A stretch of 64,000 nucleotides of DNA from Acanthosepion esculentum (taxonomy: Eukaryota > Mollusca > Cephalopoda > Sepiida > Sepiidae), in assembly GCA_964036315.1 (NCBI GenBank), contig OZ038479.1, positions 60,989,893-61,053,892 of the forward strand, written 5' to 3'. The translations under genes were made by a program, and so were the position numbers. Below the pieces are notes generated by a model. It made no database searches. It was given only the letters and a program-made list of their open reading frames with translations, and was not told the origin of the DNA. Within the stretch, counting starts at the first letter, position 1. Each line of letters begins with the position of its first letter. Positions 38,660 to 50,869 of the stretch are shown here, piece by piece.

Positions 38660-41545
38660 GCCTAAACCTTTCAACATTTCCTTCTCCAACATCCGTGGCA
38701 TTTGATCCAACTTCTGCAGTGTTGAATTGTTTCTCTTTGAAAAGTCTCCTGATATATTAGTTCTCTGTGAGACCAACCTAAACTCATCAATCTCCTCCTC
38801 TGATTTCTTGATTCCCAGTTAGTTACCTCCCTCTCTTTAGAATAGACTCTAAAATCCACATGCATGGCCTGGGAATTTATGCCCAGCACCATCTCCCACT
38901 GGCTAGGGAACTCTCTCTTGAATCTCCCAACCATCCATATATGTGTCTCCATCTATCTTTCCTCAATTCTGTTAGTTGTTTCTTCTTCCTCTACCGTTAC
39001 CCTTCCTCTCATGACTGTGGTGTACTCGACAGCATTTCTGATAAAATAAACAAAGCCATCTCTCTATATCCATTTGCACATATATTCATGTCCAGTGCCC
39101 ACCATACCACATGGCTTAAAAACTCTATAACTGACCTCACTGGCATACAAACCTTTAACTTTTCAATCATTCAATCCCTCACACAAGTGGTTGACTTTCC
39201 TACACGTTTCCCCAGTAACCCTGATGATAAGGCTTCCCTTCTAGATCTCTGTTTTACCTCCATCCCCGACTCCTGTTGTGTCATGGAGCTCTGCCCTCTT
39301 GGCAACTCTGATCATGTTGTAGTGTCTGTTAACATTTCCTTCTACTCCTCCACCAACAAAGAAGCTCCTACTAACAGAATATCTTTCTGTTATCAACATG
39401 CAAACTGGGACTTTTTCTGTGATTTCCTTTGCAATGTCTCCTGAAATGTGGTTTTTAATCTCCTCACTCAAAAATGTGTGTCTGAGGTCTCCTCCTGGGT
39501 AAAAGCTGGAATTGAGACTTTCATCCCTGCAAGAAAATACAAAGTTAAATCACACTCATCTCCTTGGTTCACAGCTTGCTCAGCTGCTATTGCCCAAAAG
39601 AATCCCTTCTTCCATCTGTACCAAAGTGACATGTCTGATCGCAACAGATACTTTGTCTCTGCCCATAATCAGTGCAAGCATGTCCTCAATGACTACTATT
39701 TGCTGGAAAAATGAAATAATGTATTGAATCTTGCAAGTTTGGTTCTAGAGACTATACCTCCTCTATTTAATAAATTTGAAGTACTGACTTCCTCAGTTGA
39801 TAAGGCTGAATGCTTTGCTCGGAAATTCTCATCGAATTCAATGCTCGACTCATCCAGAGAACCCACACCTGATTTACCCCATAGAACTGAGGCTCTGTTG
39901 AGTGACATAAACATAACCCCATTGATGGTTTTGGACATTGTCTCCAAATTAGACTCCCATAAGGCTAGTGGTGGGGATGGGATACCAGCCATTGTCCTAA
40001 AGAAATGTGCTCCTGAGCTGACTCGCATTCTCTCCAAATTATATAACTATTTCCTCACTGACACTTGCTTTCCAGCCTGTTAGAAGTCCTCATTTGTTGT
40101 CCCTGTCTAAGAACTCTGTTAACCCTTCTGACACATCTAACTACCATCCTATAAGTCTCCTATCACTCTTCAGCAAAGTCTTTGAGGCTTTAATCAATGC
40201 TGAAGTGGTTAAGCACCTTACATCCCATGATCTGCTCTCAGACAAGCAATATGGTTTCTGCTTCAACCGGTCCACCACTGACATGCTCATGACCATAACT
40301 GAGTTTATATACCAAGCACTTCACAATAATGGAGAAGCTTGAGCTGTAGCTTTAGATAATCTCTAAAGCATTTGATAGAGTCTGGCATGCTGGCCTTCAT
40401 TGTAAGCTTCAGGGATACGGCATTACAGGATGTTTATATGACTTAATAAAACCATTCCTGTCAAATTGTGAAATGAAGGTTGTCCTAAACAGGTTCTCCT
40501 CCAGTTCCTTTCACACAAACTCTGGTGTTCCCCAAGGCTCTATCATGGGTCCTACACTGTTTCTGATCTTCATCAATGATCTTCCTGATGTCATCAACTC
40601 CCAAGTTGACATCCATGCTGATGACACTACGATTTACTTTTGCCTTAATAGTAGGTCTGGAATCGTTGACAAAATTAACCTGGCCATAGGCCTCAAGAAG
40701 GATGTCCAATCTGTGGTTGACTGGGGCAGGAAATGGCTTGTAAACTTCAATGCCTCTAAAATGAAACTGCTCTCAGGTACCCACCATAGAGAACCCTCCC
40801 TTCCTCCCATCAGGGTGGCTGATGCCCAACTCCATGAGAGTGCCTCTGTGCACTGGCTTGGTCTCATGCTGTCCACTGACCTGAAGTAGAACAACTACAT
40901 TGGATCTATAGCTTCATCTACCACAAAGAAAGTTGGTTCTGTGTCATGCCAGAAGGTTTTACATGCCTGAGCCCATCCTTCAAATCTACAAATCAACTAT
41001 TCGTCCTTGCATGAAATACTGCTGCCATATATAGTCTGGTTCTCCCGCTGTTCATCTCAAGGTCCTCGACAAAATCCAGAGATGGATATGCAACATGGTT
41101 GGTCCTGATCTGGCATCCTGTCTGCAGTTGCTATCTCACAGACGTGCTATGGCTTCCCTGTCTTTTCTACAAGTATTTTCATGGCAGCTGCTCTGACAAG
41201 CTACTTTCACTGGTTCCTAAACTGCATAAACTTATGCATGCTACTAGGTTGGCATCTCAGTTCCACAATTTCACTATTGAAATGACTAAATGTAGCCATC
41301 TCCTCTACTCCAACAGCTTCTTATCTTGCACCTCCCATCAGTGGAACTCCCTTCCTGTCTCTTGCTTCCCTTATAGCTATAATCTTCAACTATACAAATG
41401 TAATGTCAAACGATATCTTCTGATGCCTTGACCTTGATCCCTGTCCTTCTCTTTATACTTTTCCCAAACACTCCTCTTTATTCTTACTCTCTGTAACTCC
41501 TTGTATGCTAGTGGCACTTCCACTTTGACCGGTGCAATTTGCTAA
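38660..41545 (+). mobile_element. CR1/Jockey-like LINE, near full-length pol, broken (copy 1)
   Basis: The element encodes an AP-type endonuclease followed by reverse transcriptase. Endonuclease (about 38680-39340): an N-terminal NIRG-like segment, an AxHTTW region after an altered FGDFN block, then LLDLCFTSIPDS and LGNSDHVVVSV carrying the SDH catalytic motif. Reverse transcriptase (about 39900-40890): LDSHKASGGDGIPA, NYHPISLLS, a DISKAFDRVWHA-type motif (about 40355-40390, frameshifted), SGVPQGSIMGPTLFLIFIND, and IHADDTTIY as the catalytic xADD. The C-terminal region continues to NVKRYLLMP at 41431. The 3' end reads CTTGTATGCTAGTGGCACTT..CAATTTGCTAAAAA and lacks a long poly-A. Multiple stops and frameshifts. 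Copies 2-4 share its 3' end. Confidence 0.9.
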
Positions 41546-41829
41546 AAACAACAACAAAACAAAACTAGATGACAAAAAACAAAGAATGGTCATTTTTTCA
41601 TTATATGAGGATCTTAAAATAAAAATCATAACCAAAAGTATATGGCTGTTCTAATATAATCAATTTGTATCATATGGCTTTGTAGCAGAATTACTGTAAT
41701 TTTCACTGTACAAAATTCATTTCTGCTGGTTTTCCTTTTCATTGTATAAATACAATAAAGCAAAACATAAATTCAAAACATAATTACTATTTTACATTTA
41801 TTGTCTGATTAACCATACAATTTTCTTCA
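41546..41829. other. Spacer between LINE copies
   Basis: No recognised motif. Confidence 0.5.
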
Positions 41830-42360
41830 ATTTACTTCAAATCTCTTCTTTCTCTGTAAGGAAATTATCCAATATTTACTGCCATATAGTAAATGGGATA
41901 TTACATCGCAGTTCAGCACATTTCTTTTATATCTAAGGTCATTTTCCTGTCTCTTAATACTTTGTTTAGTTTCTAGAAGGCGTCTTTCACTACTCACGTG
42001 TGCCATCAGATTTCTGTGTCACACTTACTCTCATTTGTTACTAGACTACTCAAAATAGTTAAATTTTTGTATCTGTTTGATTTTGATATCCCAAATACAT
42101 AGCTCACACCTTGGGTTAATTCTTTTGCTGAAGACTATGCTTTCTGTGTTCTTACAGTTCATAGTTAGTCTTTTCTTCTTGCTTTCCATGTATTAGACAA
42201 GGTAATAAAGTATATTACTATAGTAAAATATAGTTCTTTCAGTTTTCTTTCTGAGTCTGGAATCAACCTAGTGTTATTTACATATTTGCTGTTGTTAATA
42301 TTGTGTTTGCCATTAATAAATCCTGGTAGGTCTTTTAGTTCTCTTAGAATTGTCCCACTC
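41830..42360 (-). mobile_element. RTE-like LINE fragment (second copy)
   Basis: Minus strand: RTILRELKDLPGFINGKHNI (about 42300-42360), SERKLKEL, TNESKCDTEI and VVKDAFxKLNKVLRDRKMTLDIKE (about 41925-41990). This is the same order as the palm-to-C-terminal part of the RTE-like LINE at 7.1-10.5 kb. Stops interrupt it. Confidence 0.75.
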
Positions 42361-44030
42361 CTAGTACATACTATTTATTGCAAAATGACTTGAATTCATA
42401 ATATAATTTCACACTAATCTGTTGCCATAGAACACTTATCTTGTTTACATAACAAAATTTCTTATATTATGACTTACACTGGAATTACAGATTTAATATT
42501 AAAAATATTGAAAGTGAAACACTTTATAAGAAATCTGAATTTGCTTTTTTTACTTCAATTTCTAGACCTTAAGGCTGAAAAATGCATTTTTAAATATTTT
42601 CCTGCTTCAGAATTTATAGATATTACCATCATGACTTGCTAAAATGTCCTCATTTTCAGGTGTGATATATTATTCCATAAGTATTTATTTAAAGAGACAA
42701 TTTGGAGCAAAACCAATTAACTATAAAACTAGATACAGTAATATTTATCAAAACATCATCCTATAATTCACAGCCATATTTGAACCCTAATATAACTTGT
42801 AATCATATTTTTATCTTAATGGTACATCATTACTCTGTGGTTGTTATCCAGGACAGAAAGATTGCTCTAATTTTTATCCCCCAATACTAGAAAACACCAT
42901 TTAGCTCTCAGAATAGGATTCACAAACATTATCAGTTGAGATTATTTATACATTTCCAAAAGAATCAAGTTAATGTTTGCCATTTTTTTCACTTCATTTT
43001 CCTATTGTAAACAAGAGTATACTTGAGTATATAGAAGTGATGAAATAAGGTTAAATACAAGCCATTTGCTTTTCAAATATATGGACATTTTCCCTACTTA
43101 GAATATTCATTTTCCACACGGAATCCTTCTGTCTATCTTTAGAAAACTGAAGTTATCTTTCAAAACTTTCCTGTAAATATTTGTTAAATTTCTGATAAAT
43201 GTCACATGATTTTACATGTGAAATCCTTATTACAAAAACAACGTTTTGTTTGTTTTTCTGGAGGTGTTAAGAAAAAGTTACAAAGAGTTGAATTAACTAG
43301 AATATTCAAGAGCATTTATGTGACTGTACCTCTCCTCTTTGCCACACTCAAATTACAAACTATGTTAAACTGGCATCAGATAAAATAGCCAAAATTATCT
43401 CCTTGCTCTACTGTCACCAGTATGCTCAGGAAATTCATCTTGCTTTACAGTCCTAAGCATATTAATGGATTTTTCAGTTATTATTTAATTATTAAATTGC
43501 TTGTATTTTATATGTCAAAAGTTATTTTGTATAATAAATAATACTCATTCAGAAAGTGTTTTATTGTTCACCACGAGTTATATAAATGTGGATTTTGCTC
43601 TTAGTTCAAGTAATCAAAAATTTCAAAGAGACAAAATCAAGTTATAACTTAAATTGCTTCTATTTTCAGATGTAATGAAAGAAGATAGGGACTTGCAGGC
43701 TTTTACCCCTAAACCTCATAACCTTCAGTTCAATGTTCTAGCTTTATCATCACCTCATATATAATGTTATTGCTATTGTTGTTATACTGAATATATTAGA
43801 TTTAGTCATAAATAATTTCTTTTTTTATCAAGTTTATTCTTCAAAAAATAAAGTACAATTTCATTTTATTCAATTATATATTCATCATTATTTGAAATGA
43901 CGGGCATTTAGTATTTCAATGCATTTTAAGAATTCTAAATGAATAATACCCCGATGATCCCACCACATGTACAACATTACTTTTCTTTCTTCCATGGAGC
44001 TCAGCTTTTGGGGTCAGTTGTGTCAATTGC
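42361..44030. other. Intergenic AT-rich sequence
   Basis: No recognised gene or repeat protein. Confidence 0.55.
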
Positions 44031-44034
44031 ATTA

Positions 44035-44228
44035 TACATTGTTGTATGTAATCTATAAAAAATAGGTTACATACAACACTATTTAATGCACCTGTGTAGT
44101 AGAATTTTTCGAGACAATACATATTGCTTATCGGTAAGCTTTAATAAACTCTACATACATAAGCAAAGTTCTTCTGAATATATGTGTCCAGGACAGATCC
44201 ATTAATGGGGGAGATGGATCATATTACA
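44035..44228 (-). repeat. Probable 3' LTR of the Gypsy-like element
   Basis: Shares GACAATACATATTGCTTATC and GTAAGCTTTAATAAA with 50260-50300 (same orientation, two or three changes). A purine-rich tract (GGCAGGGGCGA, minus strand) stands just outside TGTAATATG at 44228, as expected for the polypurine tract and LTR start. The other edge is uncertain. A strong hairpin (44041-44077) lies near it. Confidence 0.55.
44041..44077. repeat. 16-bp hairpin at LTR edge
   Basis: GTTGTATGTAATCTAT pairs with ATAGGTTACATACAAC around a 5-nt A-loop. There is one G:T-type mismatch. Confidence 0.85.
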
Positions 44229-46698
44229 TTCGCCCCTGCCTTATTCTTACAGAGGGAAAAAGTCTCTGAATTGAGCAGGCATTCTTTGCTGTCTGTAAGT
44301 CTGTGGCAGATTGCTAGGAGCATGATGAAGTTCTTCCTCTTTCTTGATAGAACTGGATTTAATCCTGCTGCATTTTCATAATCTTCTATGAGTGGCATGC
44401 TCATCACCAGTAGGTTGGTTGGTGGGTTCTCTTTGGTGAAACCTGTTCATCACTACTCGAGGGTTCCTCATTATCTTAAGGAGACCCTGTTTCCAATTCA
44501 TCCCCTACTGGAGCCAAGTCCCTTAATGAGGCTGTGTCTTCCTGTGTCTTCCCGTCCATCAAGGTAATGGATATGTGCATACTGGGGATTGGCATCTAGA
44601 AGCTCCACTTGATCCACCAGCGGTTTGTTCTTATTCAGTCATGTGTGTCTTTTTAGTAATATCGCTCATGGCTAAGATGGTAGGGACACTCATGTCAAAA
44701 TTCTAAGAAACGGGAAGAATTTATCATGGGGTGTTACATCAGTGGTAGTGCATAGTAGTGTTTTAATTGCATGCAGGGACTCTGGGAGCAGCTGTTCCCA
44801 ATTCTCTAAACCTACTACTTCATCAGCAGCTGCTAGTTGAACAGTTTTTGAAATTATTCCATTATACCTCTTGCACTGGCCATTACCCTGAGGGCTTATG
44901 AGGGTGTTCTACCTAAGGCTACTCCTTGCTGTTATAGGACTCACCATATGTGTTCAGACATAAATGAAGTTCTTCTGCCTGAAAGAATATATGCTAGTAG
45001 CTTGAAGACAGCAAAAACTGAGCAAAGTGCTTATATGACCATTGTAGAGGATACATTGGGGTAGGGTATTGCAAAAGGAAACTGCGAATATACATCAATT
45101 ATTGTTGGCATATATTTCTTAGGAGTTTTTGACGGAAGTAGTCATTTAAAATCCAGTGCAATGCTTTCATAGGGTTGCATGGCTTTTATGACCTTGCTAG
45201 TGTTAGGACAGTAAAACCTAGGTTTGTCTTCTGCACAAGTCTTATATGATTTGGTGATTTCTTTAACATCCTCTACTGAGTAGGGAAGGGTTTGGATTTT
45301 CTTCATGTGGACCATGCATGTAACACTTGTGACACAACTCTCTATGTAGTTTCTTTAACTCTTCTTTGCAAGCAGCTGAGCTGCATACACGAGAGAGGGC
45401 ATCCACAGTTATGTTTTCTTTACCAGGGCTGGGGAGACATTACATCAAACGAGTAACATGAGAGTTCAATTTTCCACTTGGTTATCTTATTTTTAATATT
45501 GCTTGTTTTGGGGTTGAACATGAACGACACTGATTTTTGGTCTGTAATTAGTTTAAAATGTTGCCCAATCAAATAATGCCTCCATTTTCTTAGTGATTCA
45601 ACAATAGCATAGGCTTCTTATTCTATTGCAGAATGACTATGTTCTGATTTAGATAGGGTTCTGAAGAAAAAAGCTATGGGCTTCCCTGTCTTAAAGAAGC
45701 AGCTATGGTGCATTCTGAGGTGTCTGTCTCTACTACCAGAGGTAGTGTATGATCAGGTGTAGTAATGCTTTCACTATGCCCCTCTTTAACTTGTTAAATG
45801 CTTTCTCTGCTATGGAGAATCATGGGAAGTTTGATGCTGTTGTTAGAGGGTGGATTTTGTCTGAAAAAGATGATACCCAATATGCATATTGTGCAAATGT
45901 TCGTAATGCACAGCACAGAGTGGGTAAATCTAATGGGACCAGTAGGCTGAGTAACGGATTCAAACATTCTGGATCGGGTTTTATGTTGTTTTTACTTATT
46001 ATGTACCCAAGTAGTTTTATACTTTTATGTCTAAAGTAACATTTGGCTTGATTAAGCAGAAGATTGTACTTTTTAACAGCCACCATAAATAATTTAAGAT
46101 TTTTGTCATGTTCCACACAATTTTCATCATAAATAGTTACATTATTGATGTAAGCAGAGGTGCCTTGCAGGTTCTCTTTTGATATTATCTAGTCGATTAC
46201 TCTTTGAAAACTAGCTACCCCCTTAGTCACAGCAAACAGTATTCTGTGAAATTGATAGTTTGTTACTGGTCTTGAAGACCATATAGGGTTTATTGTTGGG
46301 CCTTATGGTAAGCACTTTTAAGATCCAGAGTACTAAATAGACCATTTTTGGTTATTTTCTCTATCATATCATCTATTCTTTGTAGAGGATAGGTATCCAA
46401 CAAAGTAAATCAGTTTATTGTTTGGGAATAGTCAATTACCATTCACTTTTTTCTCTTCTCAGAGGAAACTATAAAGGCTAGGGCTCTCCGTGGTGAATGG
46501 CTAGGTTTGATTATTCCTTCCTTCAATATACAAGTAACTTCGGTTTGGATGAATAATTTAGCTTCCTCTATGTGTTGCCTAGATTTAGTAGCTACTAGTT
46601 TATAATTCAGTGTTAAATTGTTGAAGAGAGCAGTGTATGCCTTATCATAGCTGTTAAGATGCAGACTTTAAAGGGTGGCTTAGAGCCTCCTAAGGGTA
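44229..46698 (-). pseudogene. Gypsy-like pol remnant: reverse transcriptase, RNase H, integrase
   Basis: Read from high to low coordinates the minus strand shows reverse transcriptase, RNase H and integrase. Reverse transcriptase: LKEGIIKPSHSPRRALAFIVSSEKRKK (about 46445-46540), LFSTLDLKSAYH with the first catalytic Asp (about 46305-46350), and KYNLLLNQAKCYFRHKSIKLLGYIISK (about 45990-46075). RNase H and tether: a short AxxLRQG segment near 45700 and PGKENITVDALSRVCS (about 45390-45440). Integrase: SPQGNGQCKRYNGIISKTVQLAAADE (about 44825-44905). Stops and frameshifts throughout, and the YxDD block itself reads AYINN-like. A LINE is inserted between protease and reverse transcriptase at 46699-49130. 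Confidence 0.85.
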
Positions 46699-49130
46699 TT
46701 TTTTTTTAAGCAATTCACCCCAAGAAAGGCAGGAATGCCACTAGCACACAAGGGGTTACAGAGAGTAGAGAACAAGAGTAAAGAGATGTGTTTGGGGAGA
46801 GGATAAAGAGAAGGATGGAGGAACAAGATCAAGGTATCAGAAGATGTTGATTGACATTACACTTGAATATTTGAAGATTATAGTTATCAAGGAAGCAAGT
46901 AAGAGGAAGAGAATTCCACAGATGGGAAGTGCAAGAGAAGAAACTGTTTGAGTAGAAGAGGTAGTTACATTTAACTGTTTTGACAATGAAAGGGTGAGAC
47001 TGAGATGCCAACCTAGTAGCTTGCTGAAATTCATGCAGTCTGGGAACCAGAAAAAGCAACTCGTTGGAACAGTTGCCGTGAAAATACTTCTAGAAGAGAC
47101 GGATGGAAGCCACGGCATGTCTGTGAGAAAGCGACTGTAGACTAGATGCCAGATCAGGACCTATTACATTGCATATCTGTCTCTGGATTTTGTTGAAGAC
47201 CTCGAGACTTACAGCGGGGGCGCCAGACCATGTATGACAGCAATATTCCATGCAAGGACGGATGGTGGATTTATAAATGTGAAGGTTGGACTCAGACAAG
47301 AAAAACTTTCCTTGCGGTAGATGAAGCTATTGAGTCTATGTATTTGTTCCGCCTCATCTCAGTGGACAGCGTGAGTCCAAGCAGGCACAGCGAGGTACTC
47401 TCATCGAGTTGGGCATCAGCCATTCTGATGGGAGGCAGGGAGGGTTCTCTGTGGTGGGTAAATGAGAGTAGTTTCGTTTTGGAGGAGGCATTGAAGTTCA
47501 CAAGCCATTTCCTGCCTCAGTCAGCCATAGATTGGAGGCCATTTTCCAGGTTAGTTTTGTCAATGATACTAGATTTACTTTTGAGGCAGGAGTAAATAGT
47601 AGTGTCATCCATGTGGATTCCTACTTGGTAACTGATGACATCGAGAAAGTCATTAAGAAGATCAAGAACACTGTAGGACCCTTGGGGAAAACCAGCGTTC
47701 GTGATAAAGGAGCTGGAGGAGAACCCATTTAGGATGACCTCCATTTCACGGTTTGACAGGAATGATTGTATTAAGTCAAATAATTGTCCTGTAATGCCAT
47801 ATCCCTGAAGCTTATGAAGAAGGCTGGCATGCCAAACCCTATCAAATGCTTTAGAGATATCTAGAGCCACAGCTCGAGTTTCTTCATTATTGTGAAGTGC
47901 TTGGTATACAAATTTAGTTATGGCTGTGAGCACATCAGCAGTAGATTGGGCAAAGCGGAAACCACATTCATTGTCGGAGAGCAGATTATGGAAAGTAAGG
48001 TGCTTAACCACTTTGGTGTTGATTAAAGCTTTGAAAACAAGAGACTGATAGGATGGTAGTTAGATGGGTCAGAAGGATCTCCAGAGTTCTTAAAGACAGG
48101 CATAACAGATGAGGACTTCCAACAGGCTGGAAAGCAAGAGAAGCAGTAGTTGTATAGTTTGGAGAGGACAGGAGTCAGTTCAGTACAATGGCCAGTATCC
48201 TGTCCCCCACCACTAGCCTTATGGGAGTCTAATACCATCATTGGGGCTATGTGCATTTCACTCAGTAGAGCCTCAGTTCTGAGGAGAAAATCAGGTGTGG
48301 GTACACCAGATGAGTCTAGCATTGAATTGGATGAGAATTTCTGAGCAAAGCATTCAGCCTTATCAACTGAGGAAGTCAGGACCTCAGATTGGTTGAATAA
48401 TGGAGGTATTGTACGTTTGCTGTTGTTCAACATGCTCTTGCAAGAGCTGCCAATATTCTTTAGAACCAGACTTGTGAGAAGCAATATGTTGTTTCATTCT
48501 TTCAGCAAAGAGTAACTTGGCTCCATTGAGGACACGCTCGCACTCATTACAGACAGTGACAAAGAGACATCTACGGCAATCAGACATGTCGCTACAGTAC
48601 AGATAGAAGTAATGATTCCTGTGAGCAATAGCAACTGAGCAAGCAGCTGAGAACCAAGGGGAGGAATGCGATTTCACTTCATATTTTCTTGCAGGGATGA
48701 AAGCCTTGATTCCAGCTTTTACCCAGGATGAGACCTTAGACACACATTTTTGGATGGGGAGATTAAAAACCACATTCCAGGGGACATTCTTATCCCAATT
48801 CAATGTTAGACTCATCATGGAGGAAATCACAAAATGAGTCCCCGTCTGCTTGTTGATAACAGAAAGATGTTCTGTTAGTGGGAGGTTCTTTACTGGTGGA
48901 GGAGTAGGAGATGTTAACAGATATGACAGCATGATCAGACTTGCCAAGAGTACAGAGCTGTGTGGCACGACAAGACTCTGGGATGGGGGTAAAACAGAGA
49001 TCAAGAAGGGAAGCCTTATCATCATGGTTACTGGGGAAACACGTAGGAAAGTCAGCCACTTGTGTAAGAGATTGAGTGATTGAAAATGTAAGTGTTTGTA
49101 TGCCAGGAAGGTCAGTTATGCAGTGTTTAA
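46699..49130 (-). mobile_element. CR1/Jockey-like LINE copy 2, nested in the Gypsy-like element
   Basis: Minus strand, same family as 38660-41545 and collinear with it from the endonuclease (KHCITDLPGIQT..SLLDLCFTPIPES..LGKSDHAVISV, about 48900-49130) through reverse transcriptase (SHKASGG near 48215, VALDISKAFDRVWHASLLHKL near 47815-47880, PQGS near 47690, HMDDTTIY near 47600) to NVNQHLLIP (46829). It ends at GGGGTGAATTGCTTAAAAAA near 46699. The 5' end is truncated inside the endonuclease, as in typical target-primed integration. Frameshifts and an altered catalytic block (HMDD for xADD) indicate an inactive copy. Confidence 0.88.
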
Positions 49131-50180
49131 CCATTTCTACTAATAAATGTTGGTGTAAGATGTTATGTCCTAACATTAGGTCACAGCATAGATCTTTCAT
49201 TAGTAGACATCTTACACTTTAGTATAGAGTACCCTTTAGTTGTAGATCAACTAAACAATATCCAAGTATTTGCATGGAAAGAGATGAGCTAGCTGTTGCT
49301 ACTTTGTTTAGGCACAGGTATATTTTCAACAAATTTAATTTCGCAATGCTTGCGTTCAGGAAATTTTCTGTGTTCCCTGTGTCAATCAGTGCTTTTAGTG
49401 ACTATTAGCATTGATTTCTATCATTGTAGTTGATAAGCAGCCAAGTATATCCAATGATGCCAAACAAGTTATTGTTTTGCCTCCTTTTTTTCTTACTTTT
49501 ACAAACTTTAACCCAATGTCTCTGCTTTCCACATGTATAACATTTGCCCCTTCTAGTGGGACATAAGGACCTTGTATGTCTCTTGCCCCCACGGGGAAAA
49601 AAAGTGCATTTAGATAAGGCTGATATATTCAAAGAGCCTAGTATTTTATACAATTGTTGTGGCAAAATACGTGAAGAGGTATTTGTATCATAATTTTTAG
49701 CATTTTGTTCTGCTAAATCTAATACTCTTGCAGGTCATATGCCTGCTGTAATGTTAAGGTGCTGTTCTCAAGAATTCTTTGCTGGATATCCATGGACTGT
49801 GGGCCGTTTATGAAGGCATCTTGTATTAATTCAGCTCAATATTGTTCCATTGATACCAACAAAAATGAACAGTCCTTACTTAGTTTTATCAAATCTTGAT
49901 AAAATCCGTCAATGGAATCTGAGGGCAGTTGATACCTTGTAGCTTATAAGTGTCTAGAGACCATTTAATTTTCCTTTTTAATGTAAATCCTGTCTAGTAA
50001 TATTAAAGCCTCTTCATAGGAAGATGTGTCGTGAAATACTAGCAAATTTGTGCTTAGACATATTTGGTGTGATAGTGTAACTTAATTGGTTAGTGTAGTT
50101 TGGTTGCAGTACATACTTAAGAAGTTCATGAAATTTACTCTCCGGTGATGATATTCCATTTCAGTATCAGACATGATAAT
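49131..50180 (-). pseudogene. Gypsy-like gag and protease remnant
   Basis: Minus strand. The gag begins near 50175 (MSDTEMEYH) and continues as fragments such as SYEEALILLDRIYIKKE (about 49975-50025) and QRILENSTL (about 49760-49790). A CCHC zinc knuckle, CYTCGKQRHWVKVC, lies at about 49505-49545, flanked by basic residues, and would bind RNA. The end of an aspartic protease, DLMLGHNILHQH, is at about 49150-49185, directly before the LINE insertion. Stops and frameshifts break the frames. Confidence 0.75.
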
Positions 50181-50189
50181 AAGTTTCTC

Positions 50190-50395
50190 TGGACAGAGCA
50201 AATTAGCCATTTTCAAAATAGTTAGCAATGAGAGTTTATTAAATTGTGCTAGAAATGTTCAAGACAATATGTATTGCTTATCAGTAAGCTTTAATAAATC
50301 TGATATTTATCCAAGCTCCCCACAGAGTGGGATGTGGCACAAGGCTGGTTTAATGTGGGACTTTTTGAGCAATGTAAAAAGGAACTGATCATTTC
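50190..50395 (-). repeat. Probable 5' LTR of the Gypsy-like element
   Basis: Carries the same block as 44110-44150 and lies directly upstream of the gag start. Outside the ~70-bp core the two repeats have diverged strongly, so edges are approximate and no target duplication is claimed. Confidence 0.5.
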
Positions 50396-50460
50396 TGCTT
50401 CTTTCTAAAAATTAGGGTACTACTTCTATCAGTACAAAAGCAATTATGGTGTATTTTATA

Positions 50461-50527
50461 AGGTTTTTTATAGGGTTTTTTATAGGGTTTTTTATAGGGT
50501 TTTTTATAGGGTTTTTTATAGGGTTTT
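50461..50527. repeat. 12-bp minisatellite TATAGGGTTTTT
   Basis: Five near-perfect units in a row. The unit resembles but is not a telomere repeat. Confidence 0.95.
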
Positions 50528-50555
50528 AAGAATCACAACTAGAAAAATGTCATGA

Positions 50556-50800
50556 ATATGGCAAACTTGGACGTTCATGTTCACAAAAAACGCTCAAAAG
50601 TCTCAAAAGGATGGACACCATTATTAGTTTAACTACCTTCACTCCTTGGCAATGTTTATTGTTTTAAAAAGCAAAGATTAGGATTATAATAAAATCTAAA
50701 CATATGAAAGAGAATTTATACATTTTCTTTGTTCTTGAGAATTTACAACAAAAATAATAAACACTATTAGATTGTTTATTTAAACTATTTATTTATTATA
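50556..50800. repeat. Inverted repeat pair, left arm
   Basis: Reverse complement of 52050-52322 with substitutions and small gaps. Shared blocks include TTGGCAATGTTTATT, ATCTAAACATATGA/ACCTAAACATATGA, GAATTTATACATTTT and TTGTTCTTGAGAATTTACAA. Confidence 0.8.
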
Positions 50801-50869
50801 GTGTTTATTGGAATGTTTGGCAAAACAGTGGCTAATTGCCAACCAATTCCAACTTTCTAAAATGGTAAA

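Noticed and set aside
50461..50527. Interstitial telomere repeat
   Set aside because: The unit is TATAGGGTTTTT (12 bp), not TTAGGG.
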